The position numbers were made by a program, and so were the translations under genes. 64,000 bases of DNA from Litomosoides sigmodontis (lineage: Eukaryota > Nematoda > Chromadorea > Rhabditida > Onchocercidae), in NCBI GenBank assembly GCA_963070105.1, contig OY718804.1, positions 10,245,817 through 10,309,816 on the forward strand, read 5' to 3'. This document shows positions 35,782 through 49,875 of the stretch, piece after piece (positions within the stretch are counted from its first letter, which is position 1; each line of letters opens with the position of its first letter). The notes beneath the pieces are model-generated. The model was not told where the DNA came from. It saw nothing but the letters and a program-made list of their open reading frames with translations, and searched no databases.

Positions 35782-37440
35782 TGAAAATTGAATGTGATAG
35801 TTCATAAATTAGATGATTCTCAGGGAGGAAATTCTCTGCTTAAATAGTCCTTTGAAAATCTCCTTCATTCAATTCATACCGATTGAGTTAGCTAGCTTCT
35901 ACTCAGGCAAGGTATAATTTGATGAATTTCTCCGCAGCACACATAATTGTTTGATGTATTTTTACGTTGTTTAAAAAAGAAGCATATTCTTAAAATGATC
36001 CCATAAAATGTTGCCGAACAACACATTCAGCCCCGGTAATCACCTACCACAAAGGGAAGTAGAATTGCTTGATAACAATTTATCAATGTTTACTAGCGTT
36101 AGCATATCCTAAACTTTACACTCTAATACTGAAATTAAAAAGGTTGAATGATAAAATAGAAATATATACATTACAACTCACTAAATGAAATTCTCTCTTA
36201 CACTTTAGTCAACTTTATCAATTATCATTTCCACACTGCTGAATGTATCAGACAGTTTTAACTCCACTGTGAAATGCTTTATCGTATTGAGGAATATATG
36301 AAAATCGTGTCACAAGGGATCACCAATCAGTTTCACGTGTGCAAATAATTTACGTATCTGTGTCACCAGAATAACGGACTTCCGTGAAGACACATATAAT
36401 GCAACGTTACTCGAGAGCTAATCGCTTGTATCACGTATCTTCTTCCTCATCGAAATACATGACGTGCATCGGACATCGTCTCGAAAAATATTCATCCCCC
36501 TAGAAGGTAAAAAAAAGAAGGATGCTAAGACAATTTCGCTTCGTACTAGCAAGCAGAAAAATTGTATTTCAAAATTGACAGAAGTTTCGAACAGATGATA
36601 TGCAAAACTGCATTCGTATCATTCTGTGATTAAATAACAATGCACGTATGTTAAAGGAAATAAATTAATATTATATTAGATAAAGGAATTAAGCCCGATT
36701 ATTTGAACCACAACAAAAGCCACCGCAAACAGGTTCTCACGAAATATAGTGATGTCTTCTTGTTTTTTCCCACTTTTTAAAAGTCACAACATAGCAAAAC
36801 AAATCAAATACTTTCATATTTAACAATGTTAAAGTGTAATTCGAAGGAAGCAATGAGGGTAATGCGCTTAAAGCTTTTTTTTCTCAATACCTCTTTTCAA
36901 TAAGTGTCTCTAAGTTAAAGAAAACTGGAAAATTTCCTGCTACCACGAAACAAATATTGTAACGTAATCACATACGATATGAATCTAAGAGCCTTAAGTC
37001 ACATTAAACTTCAAAGGAAATGAATGCTAATAAATAATAGAGGTCAGAGTGGCTAGCAATGGTGCACAAGTAGTTCAACAAGAAAACAAAAAATAATTCA
37101 AATGAATAAAAACCGAGAATAACAAAAATTAATTGGAATGAATTAAAACTGAAAGTTTGCGCACACACGCAAATTGCAGTAAAATTAAAAGAGCACAAGA
37201 AAATCATTATTAACTGCACAATAATGGAAAATGAGACGTTATAGTTAAAAAAGCAACACTGCATTATCCGGATGGTTTTACGACATGGAAGGAGCCATTG
37301 CGAAGAACGGAATGTTTTGGACATTGTGGAAGCGTGGGGGAACGAACGCTTCGAATGGCTTCCAACAAGAAGCCAGCCATAAAGGCAGTTTTGTGCACCG
37401 CGACGAAATCATATGAAAATATGGAAAATATCCTCAACGA
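35782..37440. other. Intergenic between convergent serpin and paxillin genes
   Basis: About 1.65 kb. I see only 3' UTR-like AT-rich sequence. The 106-codon minus-strand frame at 37004-37324 is hydrophobic by composition and lies in the probable paxillin 3' UTR; it is not called. Confidence 0.55.
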
Positions 37441-40400
37441 TTAAGGATGGGTAGTTTGATAACATTTATGGCAGAATGGTTTCCGATCCACTTCTTTGAA
37501 TGTTCCCTTGTTCAGCTGCTTACGACAGTAGGAACAGCAGAAATGTTCCGGATGAAACTTTTGTCCCACTGCGGAGACGCATCGGCCATTAATAGGCTTT
37601 TGGCAAGTGGCGCATAAACTACCGCGCTTTTCGTGATAGTGCATTTCACACAGTGGCATGTTGCCGTGCTCATAAAATGATCCTGTTTCGAAAGGCTTTC
37701 CGCACTCCTAAAATCACTCATCAATATTCCTCCTACTACAGGCTAGACACGTATGTTACTGAGTCCATCCCAAACAGTGGCAGAATGAAGAAACACAAAG
37801 AAAATTCGAAAAAAGGATAACAGTTCAATCCTAGTGCACTGTTCTGTTCCACAGAAGATTTGAGTCCGCTGCTTGTTTTTATAGGAAAATGCATCACCAC
37901 TCACAACAAAATTAAATCAACTTACTCATCGGGCCATTTTTGTGTCCTATTTCAAGGATGACAGAGCTACCAGAACTCAATGAAGGGAAAAATGTTCCGA
38001 ATAACAGCAAAGCTGGATTTTGTTGAATCGAAGGCTTTGTTATTCACGAATGTTAGGAAAAAGGAAAAAAATAACGAAAACAAAGCTTCAAAAGCTTTCA
38101 CACTTTAAAAAACTTGTTAAACAGAATTTTTTGTAAAAAGATTACCTGACAAATGAAGCACTCAGGATGCCAGTGTGTGCCCAGTGCTGTTATGAAGTGC
38201 ATTTTTATCGGATTCTTACAACCACTGCATTTCGGTGCAAACATTCGGAAGAAATCCGCCTTGCAGTACGGTTGACCGTTCTACAAAGAACCCTCAGTAT
38301 GATTTTGTCCGCTCTTCTTTGTAGAAAAATTGTATGAAAGACATTGCTCGGGATGAATGAGATAGAATATCATGCTATTGTGAAGATCATTATATGAAAA
38401 CTCTGAGAAAGATGGCATTTGGCAAATAATTTCAGATTGTATCAGTTAAGAACTTTAAGCGTAATTAATCCAAAACTTTGAGTGTTAGACAAAATTTTTA
38501 AAGCATATATATACACAAAGCACCTTATGACAATTTTTATTACTATCAAACTTTTACTTTTTCGTGGAAACCTTCCTCTTCAAACTGTCGGCCACATTCT
38601 GCACACACAAAGTGCTCTGCATGAAATGTTTTACCAAGTGCCGTTACGCATCGCTGCAAGATCAAACAAGGATTAGTGTTCTGTTTGCACGTACTTATCA
38701 CTTAATATGAATATTAAAAAAAATATCTGACAACCAACATCCTTGATTGGACCGTTGCAATATGCACATCGAGGAGAGAACATATCGTGGTAGTCATCCT
38801 CACAGTATGCTTTACCACTTCGTTCGAAGAAATTCCTATGCCCCAACTCCTCACCACACTGACAGCATACGTAGTGCTCTGGATGCCACATTTTACCCAG
38901 AGCTATGACTACCTTTAATAATTAGCACATTCAGATATTCTAAGAACAATACACTTTTCCAATATTTCAATTTTTTTTCCAATCTCACAATTTTACAGTG
39001 AAATTTAACGAAAAGCCAAGGAAATTGTAGTTGTTAAGTAACATCCGGAAAGACACAAAAAATTATAGTCCATCAAATGTACCTTAAAGATAAGAGTTCA
39101 CGACTAGAAAACTATTAGAAATACAGGCAATTCCATTAAGTAATACAAGGAAAGGATATTCTATGTTGAAAATTGAAATGAAATTTATCGACAACTACCA
39201 TCATTCCAATTTCGTTCCTTATCTAACTTTACTTAAAAACTTCAATTTACAACCGCACTGAATATCCGGCCGTCGGTAGAAATGCAAAAAGATTGTTAAG
39301 ACTAAAAATAAAATTCAATCTATAAGTTAAAGTCTACAATCCTTGAAAAAATAACAATATTTCGCAAAAATGTATGTAAAGAAACAAGAAAAAACCTGTC
39401 CAACGATCGGTTTTCCACACGAAGCGCAATCACCTTTGGGGATCGTACTGATACCATGCTTTGACATATCTTTTTGCAGCGTCCCCAGCATCGAATCCAA
39501 CTGCAACGGATCGCCTGTAGGCGAACTCTGCTAAAAACCGTACTTTAATGACAGTTATCCTAATTTAACAACGATTAATCACGAAATTATTTCTCGAAAT
39601 ATGATTGAAGTAAGATTTCTCAACGTATAAAGGACAGAAATGAATACGGAGGAGCAGAAAGCAATGACTATGTTTTTGGGAAGCAAACGGACAGTGGGAA
39701 TAAATCCTCGAATGCAAGTGTGAAATAAAGCTATGCTTCACGAGGAACACCGCTCGAACGATTGGATGTTCCAATAGCATTATGTGCGTGAGCGCTTATC
39801 ACGTGAAATGCATCAGTCATAAATTGGAAAATGTGAATTGATATAATAAGTCAATGAACTTCAGAAATGTACCTTGAATTGCAAGATATGTGCCTTTCAC
39901 TTTCACTCGTGACTACTCTTTTAACACCATGTGGCAGAGTACAAAGTATGAGAAGGATAAAACATTCTACATGAAAAAACAGATCATATAACGTTGGAGG
40001 AGCAACACGTACCTGAACACTGCCATATGACTGTGATAAATGACCCCCGGCATTTCTTTTGCAACTGAAATTTGCTACTTTTTACCAATCAAAATACTGC
40101 AAGGAATCATCCTTAGTTCTGTTTTGCATGTAGTACTTCTGATGTACTTATAAATTTCATATAGCGATTCCAGCAAACAATTCAGTTCTTGTCGCTAGGT
40201 TAGGAGGATACCAAAACATTATGGTTTGTAATTAATAATAAAAACAAAGTGTCAGATGTGAAAATTAGAAACATCGCTGTAGACATCTTCTTTTTAATTA
40301 TCTTTCGAAGATAATCCTTTTGAACTTAGCTTCCTTACCTATCATACTCAAGCTCTCGAAACAAACTCTGCACTGTAGGTCTTTCCGCTTGGTTTGTTAA

Positions 40401-41491
40401 AGAATTCGTGCAACACTCATCTGTAAAAATAGATACTTTTTAAAAATAATTACTGAATGATTTGCACAGCACAAACTAGACTTAAATATTAGTGAGATTG
40501 CCGTTACAAATGCTATGCAATTTCTTAATCTCAAAACATCTTCGCAAAAACAAATATTTCTTTTGAGAACAGAAGTATAGTTATATGACAAGCACTATTT
40601 GTCACTTTAAAAACATACATAACTCTGAATGAATCGATCTAACGCGGAAACTTCTATTCTAAAACTTCATTCAAAAAAATTCATATTCACCGCACCACGG
40701 TGCTCTAGCAAGAAATACATTAAATATCCAGATTTTCTATTGATTACAAAAGACAACAAAACAGCACCTTCAGGACTTTTCCTCTTTTGGGAATAATCAT
40801 CCAGCATTTGTTCAATACTATCCAAGCCATGAAAAGAACTGGCATAACTGAAATCAAATTGTTGCACTGAATCATTATACATTTAGCAGTTAATCAACAA
40901 ATTAAGAATGAAATTAACTTTGAATAGAAACAAGCATTTTTTCCATAACTACTTGTTATCTCAACATTTAAAATTCCAGAGCTAAAAGGCCAAAATACTG
41001 GTTAAAATTTACAAATGAAAGAACATTGTACGGCACACCTTCTAGTTTGCTCCTGATAAACGGGCTCTAAATCGGATGTATTGGATGAGTGACGATTGTT
41101 AAATTTAGCTCGTTTCAATACCTCTGTTGTACGCTGTAGATCAGAAAGCAAAGCTTCTGAAATAGAAATAAGAAAAGCAGTCCTCATATAGGAGAAAAAG
41201 TGCTCCAAGAAATATTAATAGACATTTTCGCTAGAAAAGAGAAAAATGTATTAGGAAAAATATGGCTCATAGCACAATGCAGTTCGGTGAATATCAAAAG
41301 TAGCTTTTAAATTACCGATCTATTTTCAAAAATTTTTTCTAAACATAAAATAAGATGAAGCAATTCTGAAAAAAGGAGAGAAAATTAGGTGAATGCTCCA
41401 GAACAGGATGACTTGAAGAGAGCTTTAAGAGATACGAACCCAATGTAGTTTGCAGTGCACCCACAAAGTTATTCTCTGTTAATGCTGACAT
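37441..41491 (-). CDS. pxl-1: Paxillin, LD-motif and four-LIM focal-adhesion adaptor, 396 aa
   Basis: Paxillin is a scaffold at integrin adhesions and, in nematodes, muscle dense bodies. Ten exons join in phase: 41440-41491 (ATG), 41039-41156, 40768-40847, 40339-40420, 40013-40064, 39396-39530, 38739-38912, 38558-38653, 38146-38280, 37441-37707 (TAA). The N-terminal half has three LD-like motifs: LEALLSDLQ (17-25), LDSIEQML (65-72) and LDSMLGTL (139-146). The last leads into the linker before LIM1, as in vertebrate paxillin. Four LIM domains fill about 163-396. Paxillin-type signatures are [38 protein letters not shown] and [15 protein letters not shown] [13 protein letters not shown]. This separates it from the five-LIM PINCH family. 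The protein is shorter than vertebrate paxillin, so longer isoforms starting upstream are possible. Confidence 0.95.
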
Positions 41492-44400
41492 TGCACGGTG
41501 TTCGCTCAAGAAATACTTATCAGTAACGATGAGAAGAATTCAGTTTGCACAATTATGAAACATCGATAAGACATGGATCTGAATGGAAATCATAACGCAG
41601 TTTGACTTAAGCAAACTTCCTACACTCTTTGTTTGTGCCTTTTAACCAAGCACAATTTCTGCTTCAACAGTACCATTTCACTCTGTTCCCTTCTTCTCCA
41701 ATTTAAATGACAGCTCTGTAAGCCAAGAAATCACAAATGTATGCCAATTTTTTCCAATTACTGCTTTTTCTGGAAGCATGCAACATTACGAAAAGCATAA
41801 CTGATGTGCTAAAAACTAACTCTTTCTAATTTTGATACCTTTAGTTAGATGTGTGCAGAAGGCTTAACATGAACTTTTACGACAAAAGACAGTGTGCTCA
41901 ATGAAAACACTGCAAACACCTGTAATTTTTACACAAAATCAATATCTTGCTCCACAAATAAATAGCTTATACCACTTTTAGAGATGAAGAAGATATGTGA
42001 GAAATCCGAAAATACAGGAATGGGTAAATATGTCTCACTAATTAATTGAACAGCTCTATGAAATATCGGACACGTCGTTGCATTTCGAGATGTTTTCTTA
42101 AAACTTCCTAAAAGTTGAAAACTAAAAGTTAACGATTCTAGAAGATTTAAAACCATCAAGAAAAGTGAATGTGATGTAAAAAATTATTGCAGCATTTGCA
42201 CATTTCAAACAAATAAAAGATGCACAAGGATGATCATCACTAATAATTCGTAACAGTTCCACGAAACCTCAATTAAAAAAAACGTTCGTAACAGGAATCA
42301 GCTAATTCACAGAAGAGATGTTGCTGTGAGTATGAAGTACAGGAAGAATTAATATTCCACACGTACTTCATTAGAGCGGTAAAAGCTTAGGAGAAATGAT
42401 CTCAAGCGAATTAATAGACTTTAGTAAGAAGCTTTTGCCACACCTTCACAGCAACAACAGACTAAAAATACTCTCCACCCTGCTTAATTTATTTTCATCA
42501 TTATCATTTCATTTAATTTGCACGCTGTTGTTGCTGCTGTTCATCACATCTGCAGCATGCACTGCATGCATGTACTAGACTTTTGAAGTGCTGCTACTAA
42601 CAATTGCTGCAGTCTGCGTATGTTAGTTACACGTAAAAAAAATATAGTTGAAAAGTGGGACAAACATCCTAGGATGACAGCATTAGTAGAGTGAGGAAAG
42701 CAGTAGCTTCTTTGAATTGTGCGCAGCTACCGTGCTAGTTAATACTTCAACATTCTGGAATTGTTCTACTAGCAACAACAAAGAATGCAAAAAAAGAAAA
42801 GTTGAATCGACTAATGTTCATCTCATTACTCATCATATTTCAAAAAAGTACAAGAATTTTCCACAGATATTTTAGATAATTCTTCCTTAACTCATCTTTG
42901 TTAACTGATGAAAATGCTACAACCGTAGTATAAATTACTCAGGTTTTTACTTGAAGAAATTATTCTATTCTGTCAAAAAAGAAACCATTTGCATAATCAG
43001 CTACGTCGGCCCACGTGACGGAAGAGCGACCATTGTTGTTTGTTGAAGTCGACATCGGTGAAAAGTAATAATACGTGAAATGAACTTCCTTAGTGATAAT
43101 TTATCTGATAGTGCTTCACAGTAGCAGGGATTCTTTACATTGTTATTGAAACTGATGAAGGTATATCATTAAAGTGGGTGGAACGGAAGCGTATAGTTCA
43201 GTGGAGAAACAAAAAATGAATGCTGCTGAATGAACAGATTGAACTTGTAAGAATAACAGGATGAATTGCTAGGGTGGAAAGGGACCTAGGAGAAAGATAA
43301 CAAAAGTGCATTGATCGTTACTATTTCAAACAAAACCTGTGTTTTATGTTCCCAGCGTAAGTGAGGATGCGAGGGAGACGTTAGACGTGTTAGTAAACAG
43401 TAATGTAGTGGGATGATAGTGAACTGCTGTACTTCACGAAAAAATGCCCTACGGCAAAAGTAAAAGAACAATTACTGCCGATGCATAGACACCGCATTAT
43501 GAAGTGAAGTGAGAACACCTAGTTTTCTTCAGCTAAACGATGGAACGGAAATTTAGCAAAAAACGGCTGCAAAAATTTCTAGACGATGTGGCATGTTTTC
43601 GTTATCATTTCTTTTATACCATCAAGCAGAAGGAAAGTGAATTCATTAATCCTTGAAATAAAGCAAAGCCTTCAACCAAAGGTTTCAACAGGAGCTAGTT
43701 GAGAAACAATAAAAAAAATAGACATTCCGTTCAGATATTTTTAGTTTGCTGTTAATTGTTAACGATAGGATGAAATGTATGACGGCATATAATATTGATT
43801 CGATGAGGATATTTGTGGTAAACATAGAATTGAAACTGTTACGACAAATTCAACAGTGAATATAAGTGAAACATAGAAAAATTATTATCGATACCTTCGT
43901 CGAGTGTCTTAAATTGGATATAATAAAAAATCCAACGTTTTGGAACGTAACAGGGACTTGCCACTTCAAATTATTATGTCATTATTGTAAGGGATAGCAA
44001 GCACGCTGATTAAGTTCTACAAATCGACAGTCCAGCCAACTTTCGCTTAAAAAATTTAATTCAATCAACAGAACGAAGAAATAAGAATAGAAGAAATAGA
44101 AATGCGATTGTTTATGTAGAACAGAGATTATTTGAGCCAAAGTTTATCAGTCAAAACAAAAAGGATGCTTTTATTTATATTTGATATAGGTGGCCAGAGT
44201 AATGTCAAGCATATAATTCAACTACAAATCGACTTGCGGGTTTCTGAACACAAAAAAAAACTCAATAAAATCAAAATTTCGAAACGAACACACAAATTCT
44301 TACCCACAAGTCATTCGTAGTGGAATAGTTAAAGAAAGCATCTCAGAAAGTAAAAGAGCGCAAGCAACTCTTCATTCTACCTCTTTAAAAGGTAAACTGC

Positions 44401-46148
44401 ACAGTGATAAAACATTTATGAACTTTTGCCCCAATGGAAATCAACTTTCTGAAATCAGAAAGTGACGAAAAAATATGCACGAAGCTTTCATAAAATGAGA
44501 ATTCACATGACTCACCGAGATCTTCCATTGGATTTTTACGGCAAATTTTCAAGTGAGCAGAATAACTCAAAATATAATCGAATTATTGAACACTGTCTCA
44601 TCCGATTTCTATCCATTTCCACCACTCCTAGAGAGAAATAATAATAATATAAGTTCTCAATGCGTTGCATATTTTTATTTATTGCACCCTTTCATCGTTT
44701 TTTAACCATGATATTTCGAGAAGAACGAATCACTGGATGGACGATAGGGAGTTGCTCGGAAATCTAGAACAGAAGAACTTCCTTAGAAGCAACAAAAGTA
44801 GTTAGTTTTATCTTCAATGTCCTATTGCTTTAACGATTCAGAAGACCTCAACGAACAGTGATGTCAAGCTGTATGAAAGAGAGTGTTAAAAATAATCATT
44901 TTACATTATATTTCGCAGTGTCGCTCGTTTTCTTCCTCGACTACAGCTAACGTCCATCAGCTCTCATCCAACATGGAAAAAACACAAAAATGCTTTCACT
45001 GAAAAAGAGAGAGCACATTACGCAATGAGATGAAAGTGCTGCATTGCACTTGCACGTCGTCGTACTAGCACGAATTCCAGCCCACTCATGTCAAAATTGA
45101 CGTATGACGACGACATGTCAGGACGGAAGCGCATACGTTATTCTCAGCTTGCAAATCTATCAAAGATTATCTAAAACAAACAACATTAATCACACTTCAC
45201 TACAAATGCCGCTCATCCTCAACCATTTCAGACATTACTAGAGATAATACTAGATTACATGCGGCACGGCCATGTCGTACAGCACGCTCTCCGTGATCAG
45301 CTACAGTAAATAGCTTCACTCTCTACCACCTCTGGTAGGACTAATGCAACGAAGGGATGATTCATTAGCAGCTACCATTACTAACTCCAGCAAAAAATTA
45401 TAAACAAATTGCCTGCAATACCAGCTAGCTAAGCTAAACCTCCATCTTCTAGTACTGCTCACTCTTTAGCGCACTTATAAATCAATAATAATCATTAGAA
45501 TATACGCATAGATAGAAGATGACGTATTATTTAATGTATAAATGATATTAAGTTGTCAAATTCTGATTTCTATTTCCCATTGCGCTATTTGGAAAATTCC
45601 AGTGAGGAAACGGCATTAAAGCAAATAATAAGTTACAAAGAGCTGTATGAAAAAAAAAAACTAAGGCGAAAGGATTATTAGCAGCAAAAGTGGTCACATT
45701 TGGAAAGTCGTAACTGTTTTAATTTTACCACTAAAGCATTCTTCTCTTCTATAGTATAATATGATATGAAGAGGGCACTTGTTGAATTAGAACGGATGGA
45801 AATGAGATGATAAAAGCAGAATTGCTTAGCATTTGTGCATATGGAGGAGAAAGCAAAATCAACATAGATGGTTTACATGATAAGACAACAATGCTGTTCC
45901 TCAGAAAATCGAGCCTTGCACGATGATTCCATCAATTGCAGCATAGCCGTTTTCGGAGATGAGGAAAAAGAAACAATATCAAATTACAAATTAGCAAAAG
46001 GTACTACATTAGACATGTTTGAGTCACGTGATCAGCCAACTGCAGCACTCAGCAGGTTTTAAAAAATTCTAAAAGTGAAGCAAAGACACCAATTCTCATT
46101 GTTAATAGGTTAAAGAAGTCACATTGCAAAAGTTAATTTAGTTTAATC

Positions 46149-46179
<31 letters not shown>

Positions 46180-46918
46180 TGCATTTATTTCCTTAAGAAC
46201 AATTTGTTCATATATGTTATCTCCCTTTGTCATTGCGCAATTAAGCGCATTACGAAGTAAGGGAAGAGTTAGAAAGTTTGAACAGCCTATCAGTTAAGAA
46301 ATTTCCCTGTAAGAAGGCACTCAGCAAAACGTGTAGAAATCAACAATTTTAAAACGATAATATCACAAAAAGATCAATGGAATCCATTTACCGAATTTCA
46401 TGCAACAAACAGCAGTTAGACTTTTTTTCAGGAAAAAAGACATATGTAAAAACAAAACCCGTAAAAAATACAAAATATTTTTATCTCATTGATAGAAACC
46501 ATTATAACATATAAAGTAAAGATGACAAAAGAAGAATGATACTCATCCCCTCCCATACGAAAGTTAAAAAACTACTTGCGTCTTAAATGAAGCAAACTAA
46601 CTACGGAACTACTAGCTGCTTATATCAAGATTTTAAAGTCTCACATATTATTTTAGTTGCTCTAAAATAATAATAAGCTCGTAACTACAAATATATACAA
46701 AGTCAACAAAACAACTCGAACCAGCAAAATTTATATTCAAAATTGGAATTAATAAGGAATGCCAAATTTGATATCCTCAATTTCCACATTTGTTTTTTTA
46801 AGTACAAAAATATTAATGTAATGGTTAGTGGTCTTTTCCTAATATAATTCGAGGAATTATTTTCAACAACGACTGCATGTTAATATAATTAATAATTTGA
46901 AATTCAAACATGGAGAAT
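41492..46918. other. Long non-coding stretch (about 5.4 kb) upstream of paxillin
   Basis: No exon with homology, splice context or coding composition was found on either strand. It may contain the paxillin promoter, untranslated or alternative first exons, and the METTL16 3' UTR at its right end. A (TA)n tract lies at 46148-46174. Short frames such as 43286-43471 and 45868-46062 are not supported. Confidence 0.5.
46148..46174. repeat. (TA)n microsatellite, about 27 bp
   Basis: Uninterrupted TA dinucleotides in the non-coding stretch between METTL16 and paxillin. Confidence 0.95.
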
Positions 46919-49875
46919 TTATGGTGCTGAAGGCTGAACCGATTTTTCCAATTTGGTGAGTTGATTTCTACAGAATTGCCATATTTGATGCAAACATTGA
47001 CGCGATCCCTCCAACCAGTATAATTTCAAACAACGTTCAGAAGGATATATTACTAATCGAAAACGAATTAACGGTTGCAATTCACTATCCAATGGCATAT
47101 ATGTCTGGAAATTATATACTTACTTTATTCGATGAGAAATACTAGAAAAGCAAATAATGAGCGTAACAAATTAATACTAACTTGCACGGACACATCACGT
47201 GTGTCTCCTCTTTTCCTGCTTCCACTAGATACTGTACACTCCGTGAAATTCCCAGCACTGCTATAACTATCTTTGCCGTCACCGTTACCTAAATTAACTG
47301 TGCAACCGATATCAGTTCGACCACGACAGTATCGTTTACTCAAATGTGGGTAGACGATTGCGTTTCTCTCTGCACGGCGTTTCTGTCGCTGCTGTGACCA
47401 CGTGTTTCTGAGAGCTTGACATAGAAAGCTACTGTTATCTTGTTTCTCACAAGACACCTAAAAAACGATCTTTAAGAAGAGATACACTGGGATGAAATAA
47501 TTTCGTATTCATTACTTCAGTCAGTAAACAATAAGCTCTTATGTGAAACTTATTGCAGTTTCATTTGCCCGCGATAATTTTCATTATTTTACCACTGAGA
47601 ACAAACAGCATAACAACAAATTCCGAATGACTTGGTATATGAAAGTAGTGATTTAGATTCAAAATGCCGATGTACCGAAAAAGCTTCAAAGAACACACCT
47701 CCAGCAAACCCAATACTTTTCTTATCCAAGCGGACAAATTTTCTTTACCTTCCAAAACTGGTGGCAAACAAAGCTGCAGTGGTGGTGCGCATTTCGACAA
47801 CTAAAAATTTGTCATACATACAAGTATGAAAGTACAAGTACAATATTATATGACCAAAAAAATCTAAACCAAATCTAACTTTATCAAATTTTATTCGAGT
47901 TTCGAAAGTCCAAGCAATGACCCAGCGATGCGTCTTTCCCTGACACAGTGTTGTTACTGTTGAACGTACACTCAAGCAGCGTTCCAATTTTTTCCGGAGC
48001 TCAACAAGACTTGATTTCTTACCAACCATTGATGTATACAACCTATAGAAGGAGGAATTGTTTTAAAAAGAAGATGAAAACAAATATATGAAAAGACACA
48101 GTGATAATAACTTACTTCACAGAGTTTTGCAAAACGAAGCTATCTTCAATTAAACGAGAAACAAATGCAACTTCCCCACCCTGAAATACAGGCTGTTTCA
48201 TCAGTGACGTTTCAATCACGGTATTAATAGTTCAAACAGACTTCATCATACTATCAAAAAAAGACATTTAACCTTCAAATTTAACTATCAAAAAAGATAA
48301 CATCACGCTGAAGGTACGGAAATAATGGTACACTCAACATATTATAAGCATGACTGAGTCAAGTTTTCTTAAATTGTTTGTAAATTATACCGTAACTGCC
48401 AGTTCGTTACTCCGAGCAACAGTGGCTGAGTGGGGTGGAGGTCGATCCGCACAATTCGATCCACCGATATTTGTCAGGACGTTACCTCCTAGATATTTGA
48501 ACTTCTGAAAAAAAAATTCGTTCAGAAATCCTTTAAAATCTTAATGCCAAAAAATACCTCTTCAAATTCGTCGTATTCATAAAACGGAGGATTACACATG
48601 CAGAATGTAAATTCGTTTTCCGGATGAGAACGGACAACATCCTGAAAAATCCAAGCCTCAATACTCACCTTCAGTGCAAAACATATTACTATGCGAAAAA
48701 AGCTAAACGAAATTGCTACCTTAATCATACAATCCGATGATACCTGTACAACTTCAACCCTCTCGTTCATACCATTTTTCTCAACATTTCGATTTGCGAT
48801 CTAAAAAGATACGAGTTCGTTATCAATGTAAGTCATCGATGTAACTAAAGTTTCCAACCGTTTTTACGATACTGTATACCTCTACTGCAAAAGGATCTGC
48901 ATCGGTCGCTAGAAATCTCCAACCAAACTGTTTCGCACCCAACAGCGCATACACACACGATGCACCCGTTCCTGAACTTTTAGAACGATAAGAAAGTTCA
49001 ATGTTTTTTGAATTTTGTAAAAAAAATCTCAAATTTCTTGAAAAACAGTCCAACAGCACCAAGCGTTGTTTTGATTTGTTAAAATCATTCATACCAGGCT
49101 GGAAATAAACATGGGAAACTAAAAAAATGTCGAAATGATCATCAAAGTTTCATGTAACAATCGTTTCTTTCACTAAAGACTAAATAATTCATGCTCTAGA
49201 AATGATTACCTATAAATCCTTCAGGTATTTACTGCTCTTCCCAATTCAGTCTTACATTTTCCACATGCAACTATTATAAAAAAATATTTGAAACATTTAC
49301 TCCTTTTCGATTAGTGAAAGAAATGCTTACCAATGTCAATGCCGTGAGCATTCTCGGAAATACCATTTGCTTTTAACAAATCATCAATGAAAAGGATGTA
49401 ATTGAGGCGTTGCGGTATACGTGGTACCAGACAATCAGGAGGTATATCAACATCTAATCCAAAATCACTGAGGAGCAAAGTTCGAGCTAGAATTCGTACG
49501 GCGTTCGTGTCACGGAAATTAACTTTTAGCTGAAAATACACTTCTCAATTAATAACAATCAGGATCAAATGCTTGTAAAAAAAAAGAAGGCACTATCTGG
49601 TAGTAGTTAATGAAATAGCCTATGCATGCAATGTACTTACAAACTACCGGATGCTAATAAGCAGGATAACATCAAGTCATAAAGGCCTCAATACCACGTA
49701 AAAATAGCACCTGTCACTAAGTGAGAGAGAGAGAGAGCAATAATGTTAACATAAAAGAAAAACATTCCACCTTTCCATTTGGGCTAATATAGCAATGCGA
49801 TCGAAACTCAACGAATTTATCAGCGAGTAAATTGAAATCCGGAGGTCTATCCTTGTACGGATTTCTAGGATGCAT
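46919..49875 (-). CDS. mett-10: METTL16/METT-10 RNA N6-adenosine methyltransferase, complete, 488 aa
   Basis: METTL16 methylates U6 snRNA and, in C. elegans, a 3' splice site of SAM-synthetase mRNA. Eleven exons join in phase: 49771-49875 (ATG), 49331-49529, 48880-48971, 48720-48800, 48558-48641, 48391-48504, 48116-48180, 47880-48042, 47699-47800, 47182-47457, 46919-47104 (TAA). The start MHPRNPYKDRPPDF matches the human MHARNRYKDKPPDF core. The Rossmann-fold methyltransferase has GIDIGTGASCVY for SAM binding, LATDAD, and the catalytic NPPF at 176-179 in CMCNPPFYEYDEFEE. GGEVAFVSRLI and the MVGKKSSL loop follow, then LCQGKTHRW. The C-terminal part (KENLSAWIRKVLGLLE, a basic TWSQQRQKRRAE patch, then IRFRLVIYPSERCL) corresponds to the vertebrate-conserved RNA-binding region. 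Exon 9 is extended through 47699 to keep phase with exon 10. Confidence 0.95.
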
